A stretch of 64,000 nt of DNA, taken from NCBI GenBank assembly GCA_022565355.1, contig JAIUMU010000003.1, forward strand, positions 55,989 through 119,988, in the 5' to 3' direction. The position numbers and the translations under genes are program-made. The stretch is from Idiomarina sp. (lineage in GTDB: Bacteria > Pseudomonadota > Gammaproteobacteria > Enterobacterales > Alteromonadaceae). How positions within the stretch are numbered: the first letter of the stretch is position 1; each line of letters begins with the position of its first letter. The notes under the pieces were generated by a model. That model did not search any database. It was not told the DNA's origin and saw only the letters and a list, made by a program, of their open reading frames with translations. Positions 17,731 through 26,908 of this stretch are shown one piece after another.

Positions 17731-17768
17731 AAAAAGCCGCCAGCAAATTGCTAGCGGCTTCTATTATT
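17731..17768. terminator. Terminator between convergent genes
   Basis: GCCGCCAGCA and TGCTAGCGGC form a 10-bp stem with one mismatch and a 3-nt loop. An A6 run on the left gives a T-tract for the leftward DUF418 gene; TTCTATTATT on the right gives a weaker one for the oxygenase gene. Confidence 0.8.
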
Positions 17769-17783
17769 CAGAGTTTGCGCATA

Positions 17784-19025
17784 TTAGTGCGTGGCTTTGC
17801 GCATTGCCTGCAACTTCATATAGGTAGCGCTGCGCCACAACCATTCCATTGGTCCGTATTGATAGCGCTGTAACCACCAAGTACTAAACCACAATTGGCC
17901 GGCATACAGCGCAATTGCCATCAGGGTAGTTGCGAAACGCCCGAACTCGCCGTACAAGCCGAAACCATAGCCGTAAAACAATGTGGTGAATACGATAGAG
18001 TGGGTAAGGTAATTGGTGAGCGCCATGCGCCCCGCAGGCGCTAAATGCTGAATCCACTTTTTACCGCCTAAATACAGCACGGCCAAAATACCCATATAGG
18101 CAAAGCACAAGCTAATATTGGCAATGGCTTGTACGGTAAAAATCATTGCCCCATGGTAATTCGGTATCATCATCTCGATATCTAGCCCGTAAATACCTAC
18201 TACTAAGGCGCTAGGCAGGCCGAAAATCGCACCGAAGAACACCATATTGCGAATCGCTTTGCGATGTTCGATCGGGTTAGTGAAAATGCCAGCGCGGCCA
18301 AATGAAGCACCAATCAGAATGGTACCCAAAACAATAGGTACAAAGAATATCGCTCCACCACCGCCATACATCAGAGCAACTTCTGATAACCGGTAACGCA
18401 GCACTTCAGTATAACTGCCAGCAGAATATACCTCATGCCCCATAGCTATCATTTGCTGCATTTCAATACGTGTTTGCTCAAAATCAGCCAACATTTCCGG
18501 CCCAGATTCCGAGCTTAAGCCCATCTGAATGCCCCACGCACCAAGCCAAAACAGCAAAGTAGGAATAATAATGAATGCCGCCCCCCACTTCCAAAGGCGT
18601 TTGGCTGGGGTTTTCGTGAACAACAATAACAGCACACCGGCAATGGCGTAGGTTACTAAAATATCCCCACCCCAGATGTACACAATATGAATTAACCCGA
18701 ATAACGCCAATACGAATACCCGGCGGAAAAACAAAAACCGCGGTGCGTTAGTTTTCTCCATTGCTCTATCAAGGAAGAGCACAAAGCCCATACCGAACAA
18801 CAGCGAGAACATGGTATAGAACTTACCTTGTACAAAGGTATATACACCCCAAGCAGTGGCATAATCTAACCCTGCTTGTTCAGTATTAAACCCGTGCATC
18901 ATTGCTGTTAATGGCCGCTGAAAATATTCAATGTTCATTAACAAGATGCCCAGTAATGCAAAGCCTCGAATGATATCGAGTAAATGGCTGCGCTCTTGCG
19001 GCGCTGTAGGAGTTGCCGTACTCAT
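17784..19025 (-). CDS. DUF418 domain-containing membrane protein (YeiB-like)
   Basis: Integral membrane protein of 413 residues with about ten hydrophobic helices. The N-terminus RSHLLDIIRGFALLGILLMN is the signature of the DUF418/YeiB group and relates to acyltransferase-3-like membrane proteins; the C-terminal part (GRMALTNYLTHS and GPMEWLWR) is DUF418 itself. Function is not known; a role in transporting or modifying an envelope substrate is only a guess. I chose ATG 19025 because GGAG lies 6 nt upstream. A 13-bp AT-rich palindrome resembling part of a Fur box sits just upstream of that site. Confidence 0.85.
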   Translation of the reverse strand: MSTATPTAPQERSHLLDIIRGFALLGILLMNIEYFQRPLTAMMHGFNTEQAGLDYATAWGVYTFVQGKFYTMFSLLFGMGFVLFLDRAMEKTNAPRFLFFRRVFVLALFGLIHIVYIWGGDILVTYAIAGVLLLLFTKTPAKRLWKWGAAFIIIPTLLFWLGAWGIQMGLSSESGPEMLADFEQTRIEMQQMIAMGHEVYSAGSYTEVLRYRLSEVALMYGGGGAIFFVPIVLGTILIGASFGRAGIFTNPIEHRKAIRNMVFFGAIFGLPSALVVGIYGLDIEMMIPNYHGAMIFTVQAIANISLCFAYMGILAVLYLGGKKWIQHLAPAGRMALTNYLTHSIVFTTLFYGYGFGLYGEFGRFATTLMAIALYAGQLWFSTWWLQRYQYGPMEWLWRSATYMKLQAMRKATH

Positions 19026-19036
19026 AATGAGCTCCA

Positions 19037-19049
19037 AATAATCATTATT
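19037..19049. promoter_or_regulatory. Possible Fur-like palindrome upstream of the DUF418 gene
   Basis: AATAAT-C-ATTATT is a perfect 6-1-6 palindrome that matches 11 of 13 positions of the core of the Fur consensus (GATAATCATTATC). The outer hexamer expected for a full 19-bp Fur box is poor. It overlaps the leader 12 bp from the ATG. Confidence 0.3.
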
Positions 19050-19192
19050 ATTGTCATTACACTAGCAGCTAATCCAGCGGCTAACGTTTTTTTTCAATCG
19101 GCAAAAGATTAGTAGCGGAATATCATGTAGGCAAGTTTTAATATGTAACAAAGCTTGCTTGCAGCGGCTTCACAAGGTAATTCGCAGGCACA

Positions 19193-19218
19193 AAAAAACC
19201 CGCCTAAGCGGGTTTTTT
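19193..19218. terminator. Bidirectional terminator after rpmG
   Basis: AAAAAACCCGC-CTAA-GCGGGTTTTTT is a perfect hairpin with A/T tracts on both sides. It lies about 24 bp beyond the rpmG stop codon. Confidence 0.92.
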
Positions 19219-19241
19219 ATGTTCAATGTAGCGAAAACCAA

Positions 19242-19397
19242 TTACTTGATTTTAGCTTCTTTGAACATTACATGCTTGCGAACCACTGGATCAAATTTCT
19301 TGATCTCGAATTTCTCAGGCATGTTACGTTTGTTCTTATCTGTGGTGTAGAAGAATCCAGTACCAGCAGAAGAAACCAGACGAATTTTATCGCGCAT
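19242..19397 (-). CDS. rpmG: 50S ribosomal protein L33
   Basis: Small basic ribosomal protein of 51 residues, starting [14 protein letters not shown] and ending [11 protein letters not shown], the classic L33 pattern. The zinc-binding CxxC pairs of some L33 forms are absent (NKRNMPEKF and VVRKHV regions), so this is the zinc-independent type. It follows rpmB by 28 bp in the conserved rpmB-rpmG operon and is followed by a strong terminator. Confidence 0.97.
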   Translation of the reverse strand: MRDKIRLVSSAGTGFFYTTDKNKRNMPEKFEIKKFDPVVRKHVMFKEAKIK

Positions 19398-19425
19398 CGT
19401 ATTATTCCTTTCGTTCTAGCCGGTA

Positions 19426-19662
19426 TTAAACCCGGACGCCTTTAGTACGCAGATCAGCTAATACCGAATCGATACCGTTCTTATCGATGATACGCATACC
19501 TTTAGTAGAAATGCGCAGTTTTACCCAACGCTTTTCGCTTTCAACCCAAAAACGATGGGATTGAAGGTTTGGCAGGAAACGACGGCGGGTCGCGTTATTG
19601 GCGTGTGAGCGGTTGTTTCCAACCACTGGCCGCTTTCCTGTTACTTGACATACTCGTGACAT
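19426..19662 (-). CDS. rpmB: 50S ribosomal protein L28
   Basis: Ribosomal large-subunit protein of 78 residues, the same length as in E. coli. [17 protein letters not shown] at the N-terminus and [13 protein letters not shown] in the middle identify it. I chose ATG 19662; nine further in-frame upstream codons do not belong to the family. GGAGTAAC is just upstream. It is first in the rpmB-rpmG operon, with a promoter with GC-rich discriminator about 80 bp upstream, and radC beyond it. Confidence 0.97.
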   Translation of the reverse strand: MSRVCQVTGKRPVVGNNRSHANNATRRRFLPNLQSHRFWVESEKRWVKLRISTKGMRIIDKNGIDSVLADLRTKGVRV

Positions 19663-19737
19663 GTTCGTTACTCCGAAATTGCTTTGCAAGCTCGCCTAAT
19701 CGCCCTGATGGCCTTGCCCTATAAATCGAGGGCGCAA

Positions 19738-19766
19738 TTTATACTAAAAATCGCCGCAAAATACAA
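19738..19766 (-). promoter_or_regulatory. rpmB-rpmG promoter
   Basis: On the minus strand TTGTAT (19761-19766), a 17-bp spacer and TATAAA (19738-19743) form a good sigma-70 promoter. The following TTGCGCCC is a GC-rich discriminator, typical of ribosomal promoters under stringent control; that regulation is inference. Confidence 0.7.
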
Positions 19767-19810
19767 GCTTTGCCGCGTATTTTTTGCTCTTTAAGATCAA
19801 AATAGATCTT

Positions 19811-20497
19811 TTATAACCAGCCCCGTTCCGCGAACGACACGGTTTCGCCAGCACCAATCACAAAATGATCAAGCAAGGCTACATCGATGGTGGTGAGTGC
19901 TTCTTTGATCCGCGTAGTAACACGCTGATCAGCTTGGCTTGGCTCAGCCACACCCGAAGGATGGTTGTGCGCTAAAATTACGGCAGCGGCATTGTGGCGC
20001 ATCACTAATTTAATGATTTCCCGAGGGTAAACCGGGGCCGCATTGATGGTGCCGTAAAACAGTTCGCAATAATGCAGCAAACGGTGCTGGCTGTCTAGTA
20101 GCAAGAGCGCAAATACCTCACGATCTTGATGGCGTAATTGAGCTGCTAAATAATCTTTTACCATTTCTGGCCGCGTAAACCCCTCGCCCGATCGCAAGGT
20201 GCTCGCTAAGTAACGCCGGGTAACCTCTAATATGGCTTGCACCTGCATGCTGCGCGCTAAACCAATACCGGGGATCTCTAGTAGGCGCTCTTGCGAAAGC
20301 GCCAGTAAACCACCTAAGCCATTTGCGGCCTGTAGCACACCGCGGCTCCAAGTAAGTACATCTTTGCCACCAGTACCGGTACCGAACAATACCGCTAACA
20401 GTTCGGCATCGGTTAAACTTGCGGAGCCAAAGGTGGCGAGCTTCTCCCGCGGCCGTTCATGCGCTTGCCACTCTTTAATCATTAACTTTTCACTCAT
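19811..20497 (-). CDS. radC: RadC family JAB/MPN-domain protein
   Basis: RadC-family protein of 228 residues with an N-terminal helix-hairpin-helix region (LLEIPGIGLARSM) and a JAMM metalloprotease-like domain, AHNHPSGVAEPSQAD, that keeps the H-x-H...D metal ligands. The DNA-repair role suggested by the name was later questioned in E. coli; the true activity is unclear. I chose ATG 20497 because a perfect AGGAGG lies 5 nt upstream; an in-frame start at 20521 would add eight residues. The radC-rpmB-rpmG / coaBC layout is conserved in gammaproteobacteria. Confidence 0.95.
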   Translation of the reverse strand: MSEKLMIKEWQAHERPREKLATFGSASLTDAELLAVLFGTGTGGKDVLTWSRGVLQAANGLGGLLALSQERLLEIPGIGLARSMQVQAILEVTRRYLASTLRSGEGFTRPEMVKDYLAAQLRHQDREVFALLLLDSQHRLLHYCELFYGTINAAPVYPREIIKLVMRHNAAAVILAHNHPSGVAEPSQADQRVTTRIKEALTTIDVALLDHFVIGAGETVSFAERGWL

Positions 20498-20669
20498 CGG
20501 AACCTCCTGTTCCTGCAGCATTCCCTAGCTGATATTAAGTATGGATGGGGACGGGTAACTATTCGATGCGCAGCCATTTGCAGATTGCCGAATTATTGTA
20601 GTGCTCAAAGAATCACCGAAATGGGCACAGCACAATGGCAAAAACGTGGCGGCTCGTGTTATCTTTACA

Positions 20670-20685
20670 GTAAGTATTTACTTAC
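20670..20685. promoter_or_regulatory. 7-2-7 inverted repeat abutting the coaBC start codon
   Basis: GTAAGTA-TT-TACTTAC ends at the base before the coaBC ATG and takes the place where a ribosome site would be. It may be an operator or a translational hairpin. It resembles, but does not match, the SlmA site GTGAGTACTCAC. Confidence 0.35.
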
Positions 20686-21963
20686 ATGGATACAACTATG
20701 GCTAGCCTGTTAAAGCGTAAGCTATTGCTGATTGTTACTGGCGGTATTGCTGCGTACAAAACGCCCGAGTTAGTCCGGCGTTTAAAAGATAATGGCGCGG
20801 AAATGCGCGTGGTAATGACCAAAGGCGCGCAAGCATTTATTACTCCCCTTACCTTGCAAGCGGTTTCTGGCCACCCAGTACATGATGATTTGCTCGATCC
20901 AGCTGCAGAAGCAGCAATGGGGCATATTGAATTAGCTCGTTGGGCCGATTTAATTGTAGTGGCGCCCGCTACTGCCAGCGCTATGGCGCGTTTGGCTAAT
21001 GGTTTCGCAGATGATCTGTTTAGTACTCTGTGTTTAGCTACCGATGCACCCATTGCATTGGTGCCAGCGATGAACCGCCTAATGTGGAGTGCACCCGCTA
21101 CCCAACGCAACCTGCACTTGCTAGAAGATGACGGCAAGCTAATTTGGGGGCCTGGGGAAGGTTCGCAAGCCTGCGGCGAAGTAGGCGCTGGCCGCATGCT
21201 TGAGCCGGCAGAAATTGTTGCCCAAGTTGAGCACTTTTTTAGTGGTGCTACCGCACTGCATGCGAAACAAGATAACGCTAGCAACAGCACCGCACTATTG
21301 GCGGGTAAGCATGTTTTAATAACCGCTGGGCCCACTCGCGAAGCTATCGATCCGGTACGTTACTTAAGTAATTACTCTTCGGGGAAAATGGGCTTTGCAC
21401 TCGCTGCCGCGGCCCATGCCGCTGGTGCTCGCGTTACCTTGGTTGCAGGCCCCTGCGGTTTAGCTACCCCAGCCGGGGTGCAGCGTATTGATGTGGTAAG
21501 TGCTGAAGAAATGCTAACAGCAGTTGCCAACGCATTACCTGGACAGGATATTTTCATTGGTTGCGCCGCAGTGGCCGATTACCGCCCTGCCAGCGTAGCC
21601 GAGCAGAAAATGAAGAAGCAACCGGGCGAGCAAGAGTTACAACTGCAATTAGTGAAGAACCCAGATATTCTGGCTTGGGTGGCTAGCCAGCCCGAAGCTC
21701 CTTATTGCGTTGGTTTTGCCGCAGAAACCAATGATGTAATTGCATATGCGCAAAGCAAACTGCAGCGCAAAGGCGTGCAAATGATTATCGCTAACGATGT
21801 CAGCAATGCTGATATTGGTTTCAATAGCGATCATAATGCAGTAATAGTGATTACCGCAGAGCAACACACGGAACTGGCCGCCGATAGTAAATTAAATATC
21901 GCAACAGAGCTTGTTGCAATCATCTCTAACACCATCACTCAGAACAAGAAGAGCACTACATGA
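20686..21963 (+). CDS. coaBC: Bifunctional phosphopantothenoylcysteine decarboxylase / phosphopantothenate-cysteine ligase CoaBC
   Basis: Two consecutive steps of coenzyme A synthesis: ligation of cysteine to 4'-phosphopantothenate and decarboxylation to 4'-phosphopantetheine. The N-terminal FMN-dependent CoaC domain has VTGGIAAYK, the catalytic His in [19 protein letters not shown] and the Cys-containing [12 protein letters not shown]; the C-terminal CoaB domain begins near [14 protein letters not shown]. At 425 residues it is full length. ATG 20686 and 20698 are both possible starts; neither has a Shine-Dalgarno sequence. It overlaps dut by ATGA. Confidence 0.96.
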   Translation: MDTTMASLLKRKLLLIVTGGIAAYKTPELVRRLKDNGAEMRVVMTKGAQAFITPLTLQAVSGHPVHDDLLDPAAEAAMGHIELARWADLIVVAPATASAMARLANGFADDLFSTLCLATDAPIALVPAMNRLMWSAPATQRNLHLLEDDGKLIWGPGEGSQACGEVGAGRMLEPAEIVAQVEHFFSGATALHAKQDNASNSTALLAGKHVLITAGPTREAIDPVRYLSNYSSGKMGFALAAAAHAAGARVTLVAGPCGLATPAGVQRIDVVSAEEMLTAVANALPGQDIFIGCAAVADYRPASVAEQKMKKQPGEQELQLQLVKNPDILAWVASQPEAPYCVGFAAETNDVIAYAQSKLQRKGVQMIIANDVSNADIGFNSDHNAVIVITAEQHTELAADSKLNIATELVAIISNTITQNKKSTT

Positions 21964-22418
21964 GCAAAGCGATTGATGTAAAAATTCTCGACCCACGCGT
22001 TGGCAAAGAGTTTCCACTACCTACCTACGCAACTCCAGGTTCCGCTGGGCTTGATCTTCGAGCCTGCATTGGGGAAACCATCACCCTCGAGCCCGGACAA
22101 ACAGAACTGGTAGGTACGGGGCTAGCCATTCATATTGCTGATCCGGGCCTTGCCGCCATGATTTTACCCCGCTCTGGTTTAGGCCATAAGCACGGCGTTG
22201 TGTTGGGTAACTTGGTGGGCTTGATTGATTCAGATTACCAAGGTGAATTGAAGATCTCGGTATGGAACCGCGGCAACACCACCTTTCACATAGAGCCTGG
22301 CGAGCGTTTAGCCCAGCTGGTCATTGTTCCGGTAGTACAAGCTGAGTTTAATTTAGTAGGTGAGTTTAACGATAGCTCACGCGGTGCCGGTGGATTTGGT
22401 TCATCTGGCCGCCATTAA
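21960..22418 (+). CDS. dut: dUTP diphosphatase (dUTPase)
   Basis: Trimeric enzyme that hydrolyses dUTP to dUMP and pyrophosphate, keeping uracil out of DNA and supplying dTMP synthesis. The five dUTPase motifs are visible, including [34 protein letters not shown] and the C-terminal [10 protein letters not shown] arm that closes over the active site. At 152 residues it matches the usual length. ATG at 21960 overlaps the coaBC stop (ATGA), indicating translational coupling. Confidence 0.98.
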   Translation: MSKAIDVKILDPRVGKEFPLPTYATPGSAGLDLRACIGETITLEPGQTELVGTGLAIHIADPGLAAMILPRSGLGHKHGVVLGNLVGLIDSDYQGELKISVWNRGNTTFHIEPGERLAQLVIVPVVQAEFNLVGEFNDSSRGAGGFGSSGRH

Positions 22419-22479
22419 AAAATAAAAAGAACATTAAGTGGCAATTTAATAAGCCATACCATAATCAGGGAAACCACAA

Positions 22480-23073
22480 ATGAGCACATCGAATAAACCG
22501 AATCGTAAGGAAGAGATTCTTGGTACCTTGGCGTATATGTTGGAAACACATATCGGCCAACCCATTACTACCAAAAACCTAGCGGCCGAGGTAGGCGTTT
22601 CTGAAGCGGCGTTATATCGCCACTTTCCATCAAAAGCGAAAATGTTCGATGATTTGATCACCTATATCGAAGACATTGTGCTTGGCGGCGTGAATAAAGT
22701 TTTAGAATCTGAAAAACAAACCCTTGCTCGGGTTCAGCAAATCATTCAGTTAATTCTGCAATTTGCTGAGAAAAGCCCCGGCATGACCCGCGTGCTCACT
22801 GGCGATGCATTGATGGGTGAACATGAGCGCTTACGCGCCCGAGTAGTAAGTTTGTTTGAACGCCTAGAAACCCAAATCAAGCAGATTTTGCGCGAGCGGC
22901 GCATGCGTGAAGGTATCGACTTTACTGCCGATGAAGGCATGCTGGCGAATATCGTAATGGCCTACGCGGAAGGAAAGCTAAGCCAATACGTGCGCTCAAG
23001 CTTTAAGAAAAAGCCCACCGATAATTTCGCCGCACAATGGCAGCTTCTAGAACAACAACTGCTAAACGCTTAG
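22480..23073 (+). CDS. slmA: Nucleoid occlusion factor SlmA
   Basis: TetR-family DNA-binding protein that blocks FtsZ assembly over the chromosome. The 197-residue product has the helix-turn-helix LAAEVGVSEAALYRHFPSKAKMFDDLI (about 33-60) and the C-terminal part (EGKLSQYVRSSFKKKPTD) characteristic of SlmA rather than of drug-responsive TetR regulators. It follows dut in the coaBC-dut-slmA order also seen in E. coli. Its stop is one base from the gpsA stop on the opposite strand and there is no terminator between them. Confidence 0.96.
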   Translation: MSTSNKPNRKEEILGTLAYMLETHIGQPITTKNLAAEVGVSEAALYRHFPSKAKMFDDLITYIEDIVLGGVNKVLESEKQTLARVQQIIQLILQFAEKSPGMTRVLTGDALMGEHERLRARVVSLFERLETQIKQILRERRMREGIDFTADEGMLANIVMAYAEGKLSQYVRSSFKKKPTDNFAAQWQLLEQQLLNA

Positions 23074-23074
23074 T

Positions 23075-24091
23075 TTATTCTGAGCGGTTTTCACTAGTTT
23101 GTGCACGCGCAAGTAAATCTTGCGCTACCTGCAGTGGCTCTTTGCCTTCGTACAACACTTTGTAGAGTTGCTCTGAAATTGGCATCTCAACGTTGAAACG
23201 CTTGGCTAAGGCCACTACTTCACGGGTATTGCGATAACCCTCTACGGCTTGGCCAATATCAGCCATAGCTTGCTCTACCGATTTGCCTTGGCCAATGGCT
23301 AAGCCAAATCTACGATTGCGTGATTGGTTATCGGTGCAAGTAAGAATTAAATCACCCAAACCCGCCATACCGGTAAAGGTTTCTGGTTTACCGCCTAGCG
23401 CAATGCCTAAGCGAGTTAACTCAGCTAATCCACGGGTAATTAATGCAGTGCGTGTATTGGCGCCAAAGCCAAGGCCATCGGCCATGCCAGCCCCAATCGC
23501 AATAACATTTTTCACCGCGCCGCCCAACTGCATACCAATGAAATCATCATTCAGATACACCCGGAACGAACGATCGCAATGCAAGGCTTCCGATAAATCA
23601 CTAACAAACCCTGGCTTATTCGCTGCTACCGCAATGGCAGTAGGCATTCCTTTCGCCATTTCGGCCGCAAACGTAGGGCCAGATAACACCGCTAATGCTC
23701 GTTCATTACCTAGCACATCGGTAGCTACTTCCGATAATAAGCGGCCCGTTTCTGGTTCCAAGCCTTTAGTTGCCCATGCTACACCAGCATTTGGGCGTAA
23801 GTGCGGAGCAATTTGTTGCAGCACGTCTTTAAAGCCATAGCTTGGCACTACCACCAAAATGGTATCGGAGGCTTGCACCGCTTTCGCGAGGTTAGGTTCG
23901 AGTTGCAGCAGATCTGGGAAGGGACAACCGGGAAGATAACGCGTGTTTTCATGCGCTGCCTGCATTTCGCTCACTTGTGCTTCGTCACGCCCCCATAAAA
24001 TGGTGCGTTGGCCTTTGCGAGCAATACAGATAGCAAGGGCGGTGCCATACGACCCCGCCCCTAATACAGTTACCGATGAAGTATCAGCCAC
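23075..24091 (-). CDS. gpsA: Glycerol-3-phosphate dehydrogenase [NAD(P)+]
   Basis: Reduces dihydroxyacetone phosphate to sn-glycerol-3-phosphate, the substrate of PlsB for phospholipids. The Rossmann motif [12 protein letters not shown] (8-19), the catalytic Lys region ([13 protein letters not shown]) and the substrate-binding [15 protein letters not shown] are all present; 338 residues. The start is GTG at 24091 with AGG 8 nt upstream; no in-frame ATG gives a complete N-terminus. It lies downstream of yibN-secB in a conserved cluster. Confidence 0.97.
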   Translation of the reverse strand: MADTSSVTVLGAGSYGTALAICIARKGQRTILWGRDEAQVSEMQAAHENTRYLPGCPFPDLLQLEPNLAKAVQASDTILVVVPSYGFKDVLQQIAPHLRPNAGVAWATKGLEPETGRLLSEVATDVLGNERALAVLSGPTFAAEMAKGMPTAIAVAANKPGFVSDLSEALHCDRSFRVYLNDDFIGMQLGGAVKNVIAIGAGMADGLGFGANTRTALITRGLAELTRLGIALGGKPETFTGMAGLGDLILTCTDNQSRNRRFGLAIGQGKSVEQAMADIGQAVEGYRNTREVVALAKRFNVEMPISEQLYKVLYEGKEPLQVAQDLLARAQTSENRSE

Positions 24092-24107
24092 TATGTTTAC
24101 CTAACGC

Positions 24108-24614
24108 TTAAGCGTCTGCTTTTGGTTGCTCTTGCGCAGCTTGTTGCTGTTGCTGAACGTGCTGAGCAAACACTGCATCAAAGTTAATTGGTGCAAGGTT
24201 CAATTGCGGGAACGTACCTTTGCTTACCAAGCCTGAGATTGCTTCACGTGCATACGGGAACAAAATGCTTGGGCAGAACGCCGCTAAAGTGTGTGCTAAA
24301 CCATCTTCAGGCATGTTCGCTGGTAATGAGAAAATACCCGCTTGAGCTACTTCACATAAGAATGCAGTTTCGCCTTCAACAGTGTTTTTCACTGTTAAGG
24401 TAAGTACTACTTCATAAATATTTTCATCTAGCTTGGTGTTGCTTACATTCATATCTACATTCAGCTCTGGCTTCCATTCTTTACGGAAGATAGCTGGCGT
24501 GTTTGGTGCTTCAAAAGAAACATCTTTCACGTAAACGCGTTGAATGTTGAACTGGCTTGCTGGTTGTTGATTATCGGCAGCGCCGTTTGCTTGAGTTTGC
24601 TGTTCGTCAGCCAT
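24108..24614 (-). CDS. secB: Protein-export chaperone SecB
   Basis: Tetrameric cytosolic chaperone that keeps precursor proteins unfolded and hands them to SecA. The 168-residue product has the SecB core ([52 protein letters not shown]). The termini are Gln/Ala-rich and of low complexity, common for SecB. It sits 16 bp upstream of gpsA and follows a rhodanese gene. Confidence 0.98.
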   Translation of the reverse strand: MADEQQTQANGAADNQQPASQFNIQRVYVKDVSFEAPNTPAIFRKEWKPELNVDMNVSNTKLDENIYEVVLTLTVKNTVEGETAFLCEVAQAGIFSLPANMPEDGLAHTLAAFCPSILFPYAREAISGLVSKGTFPQLNLAPINFDAVFAQHVQQQQQAAQEQPKADA

Positions 24615-24666
24615 AGTACTTACCTGCTTTTAACTTAATTTAAGGATTAGAGAAAACGTTGTTGTT

Positions 24667-25113
24667 TTATTTTTTCTTCTTCTGCTGCTGCGTTTTTGCT
24701 ACTGGCAAGCTCGCATTTTGCCAAGCTTGCAAACCACCTTGCAGCACATACACCTGAGAGAATCCTGCTTTTTCAAGTGCTGTGGCAGCGGCTCGGGCAG
24801 TGTTTCCGTAGTTGCATACAGTAACAATGGGGGCATCTTTGAATTTCTCAAGGGCTTTTACTTCGCCAGCACGAATTTTTGCCAAATCAATGTTCTTAGA
24901 GCCTTGAATGTGCCCCTTCGCAAAATCTTCGGCGCCACGGGTATCCACGAAAATACCACCACGGTTCACTTTAATCACCGCTTCTTGTGGTTTCAATGGC
25001 TGAATCGATGAAAAACGCTTTTTCGCGATATCCATTACCAACAGAACGAACACCACTACCCATAGTGCGCTTAGAATATAGTGTTCAGTTACAAATGCTA
25101 AAAATTGGTCCAT
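24667..25113 (-). CDS. Rhodanese-like membrane protein (YibN-like)
   Basis: A 148-residue protein with one N-terminal membrane helix (about 10-28) followed by a rhodanese domain. The expected active-site Cys is in VCNYGNTAR, so sulfur transfer is chemically possible, with the domain in the cytoplasm; the C-terminus is a Gln/Lys tail. E. coli YibN occupies the same position next to secB and gpsA. I chose ATG 25113, with GGAGAGG just upstream; an in-frame TTG four codons earlier is less likely. It diverges from gpmI. Confidence 0.9.
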   Translation of the reverse strand: MDQFLAFVTEHYILSALWVVVFVLLVMDIAKKRFSSIQPLKPQEAVIKVNRGGIFVDTRGAEDFAKGHIQGSKNIDLAKIRAGEVKALEKFKDAPIVTVCNYGNTARAAATALEKAGFSQVYVLQGGLQAWQNASLPVAKTQQQKKKK

Positions 25114-25304
25114 GACCTCTCCCAACTTACAATTCGCACCATCAAAATAGGGCGATGGTAAACCTTAAAAAACTAGCGCAAGAGTATACCCGCTCAGCGC
25201 TCAGATACCAGTAAAATCTGCCCAAAGCAGGTGCTTCTAATCTGTAAATACAGTAAACTAAACGGCAAATTCTGCACAAACTGATATCGAATCGAGGATG
25301 CTGC

Positions 25305-26906
25305 ATGGCCGCTTTAGAATCGAACGCCCAAACTAACACCATGGCAAACAACAGTGGTGATCATAATGGTGCCCCATCTACGCGTAAAAAAACGCTCGCA
25401 TTACTTATTTTAGATGGTTGGGGTAGCCGTGATCCGGCAGACGATAATGCAATAGCGCACGCCAATACACCAAACCTCGATAAACTTTATGCAACCATGC
25501 CGCACACACTCATTGATGGTTCAGGTATGGCCGTGGGCCTGCCCGAGGGGCAAATGGGCAACTCTGAAGTAGGCCACGTAAATCTAGGCGCCGGCCGCAT
25601 TGTGTACCAAGATTTTACGCGCATTACCAAGGCTATCGCCGATGGTGATTTTGCTACCAATCCGGTGCTAGTAAATGCTTTGCAAAAAGCAGTTGCAGCG
25701 AACGGTAATGTACACATTATGGGCTTACTCTCACCAGGCGGCGTGCATAGCCATGAAGATCATTTAATGGCGATGGCAAAACTGGCGAAAAGCCAGGGTG
25801 CGAAGCAAGTATTTGTGCATGCCTTCTTGGATGGCCGCGATACCCCACCACGTTCTGCAGGTGATTCAATTGCCCGCTTTGCAGCAGAGTTTAATACGCT
25901 TTCCGGTGTTCAATTTGCCAGCCTTTGCGGCCGCTATTTCGCGATGGACCGAGATAACCGTTGGGATCGCGTAGAGAAAGCATGGCGTTTGTTAACCCAA
26001 GGTAAAGGCGTACAGGCACGCACCGCCGAAGAAGGCTTGGCTGCCGCTTACGAGCGTGATGAAAGCGATGAATTTGTACAGCCCACCTGGCTAGATGGTG
26101 CTGTTCCAGTGCAAGATGATGATGCCGTATTCTTTATGAACTTCCGCGCCGACCGCGCGCGCGAACTCACCCGTGTGTTTGTGGATGATAAGTTCAATGA
26201 ATTCACTCGCGAACCACGCCCTCAGCTTGCCGAATTTGTAATGCTCACAGAGTATGCAGCCGATATTCAAGCACCCGTGGCGTATCCACCAGAAGCTCTT
26301 GATAACGTGCTTGGGGAGTGGCTCGCTAAACACAATAAAACCCAGCTCCGTATTTCTGAAACCGAGAAATATGCCCATGTTACGTTTTTCTTCAGTGGTG
26401 GGCGCGAAAACACGTTCCCGGGCGAGGAACGCATTTTAGTGCCCTCTCCACAAGTAGCTACCTATGATTTGCAACCCGAAATGAGCTCAGTAGAACTTAC
26501 TGATGAGTTGGTGGCGGCAATTGATAGTGGAACCTACGATGTAGTGATTTGTAATTATCCGAATGGCGATATGGTGGGCCACACTGGTAATTTTGCGGCT
26601 GCTGTAAAAGCCTGTGAAGCAGTTGATACGGCAGTAGGCCGGGTAGTAGAAGCATTGCAACGCAATGGTGGCGAAGGTTTAATTACCGCCGATCATGGCA
26701 ATGCCGAGCAAATGAACGATCATGCTACGGGGCAATCGCACACTGCGCATACTAGCAACTTAGTTCCGTTAATTTACGTGGGCCGCAAGGCAACTCCAGT
26801 AGCAGGCGGTAGGTTATCGGATATCGCGCCAACCATGCTCGCCCTAATGGGGATGCCACAGCCTGCCGAAATGACCGGCAAAGTACTGATGCAAGTGCAG
26901 GATTAA
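25305..26906 (+). CDS. gpmI: 2,3-bisphosphoglycerate-independent phosphoglycerate mutase
   Basis: Glycolytic enzyme that interconverts 3- and 2-phosphoglycerate through a phosphoserine intermediate. Metal- and Ser-containing motifs are present: [15 protein letters not shown] (the catalytic Ser), HGNAEQM and [10 protein letters not shown]. The 533-residue product has about 24 extra polar residues before the conserved core; ATG 25305 has GAGG upstream, and an ATG 12 codons later is possible. It runs into envC with a 2-bp gap, as in E. coli. Confidence 0.96.
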   Translation: MAALESNAQTNTMANNSGDHNGAPSTRKKTLALLILDGWGSRDPADDNAIAHANTPNLDKLYATMPHTLIDGSGMAVGLPEGQMGNSEVGHVNLGAGRIVYQDFTRITKAIADGDFATNPVLVNALQKAVAANGNVHIMGLLSPGGVHSHEDHLMAMAKLAKSQGAKQVFVHAFLDGRDTPPRSAGDSIARFAAEFNTLSGVQFASLCGRYFAMDRDNRWDRVEKAWRLLTQGKGVQARTAEEGLAAAYERDESDEFVQPTWLDGAVPVQDDDAVFFMNFRADRARELTRVFVDDKFNEFTREPRPQLAEFVMLTEYAADIQAPVAYPPEALDNVLGEWLAKHNKTQLRISETEKYAHVTFFFSGGRENTFPGEERILVPSPQVATYDLQPEMSSVELTDELVAAIDSGTYDVVICNYPNGDMVGHTGNFAAAVKACEAVDTAVGRVVEALQRNGGEGLITADHGNAEQMNDHATGQSHTAHTSNLVPLIYVGRKATPVAGGRLSDIAPTMLALMGMPQPAEMTGKVLMQVQD

Positions 26907-26908
26907 CC

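Noticed and set aside
20682..21335. Long open frame opposite coaBC
   Set aside because: It is a 217-codon shadow of coaBC on the minus strand with Ser/Ala/Arg-rich low-complexity sequence, no ribosome site and no known family.
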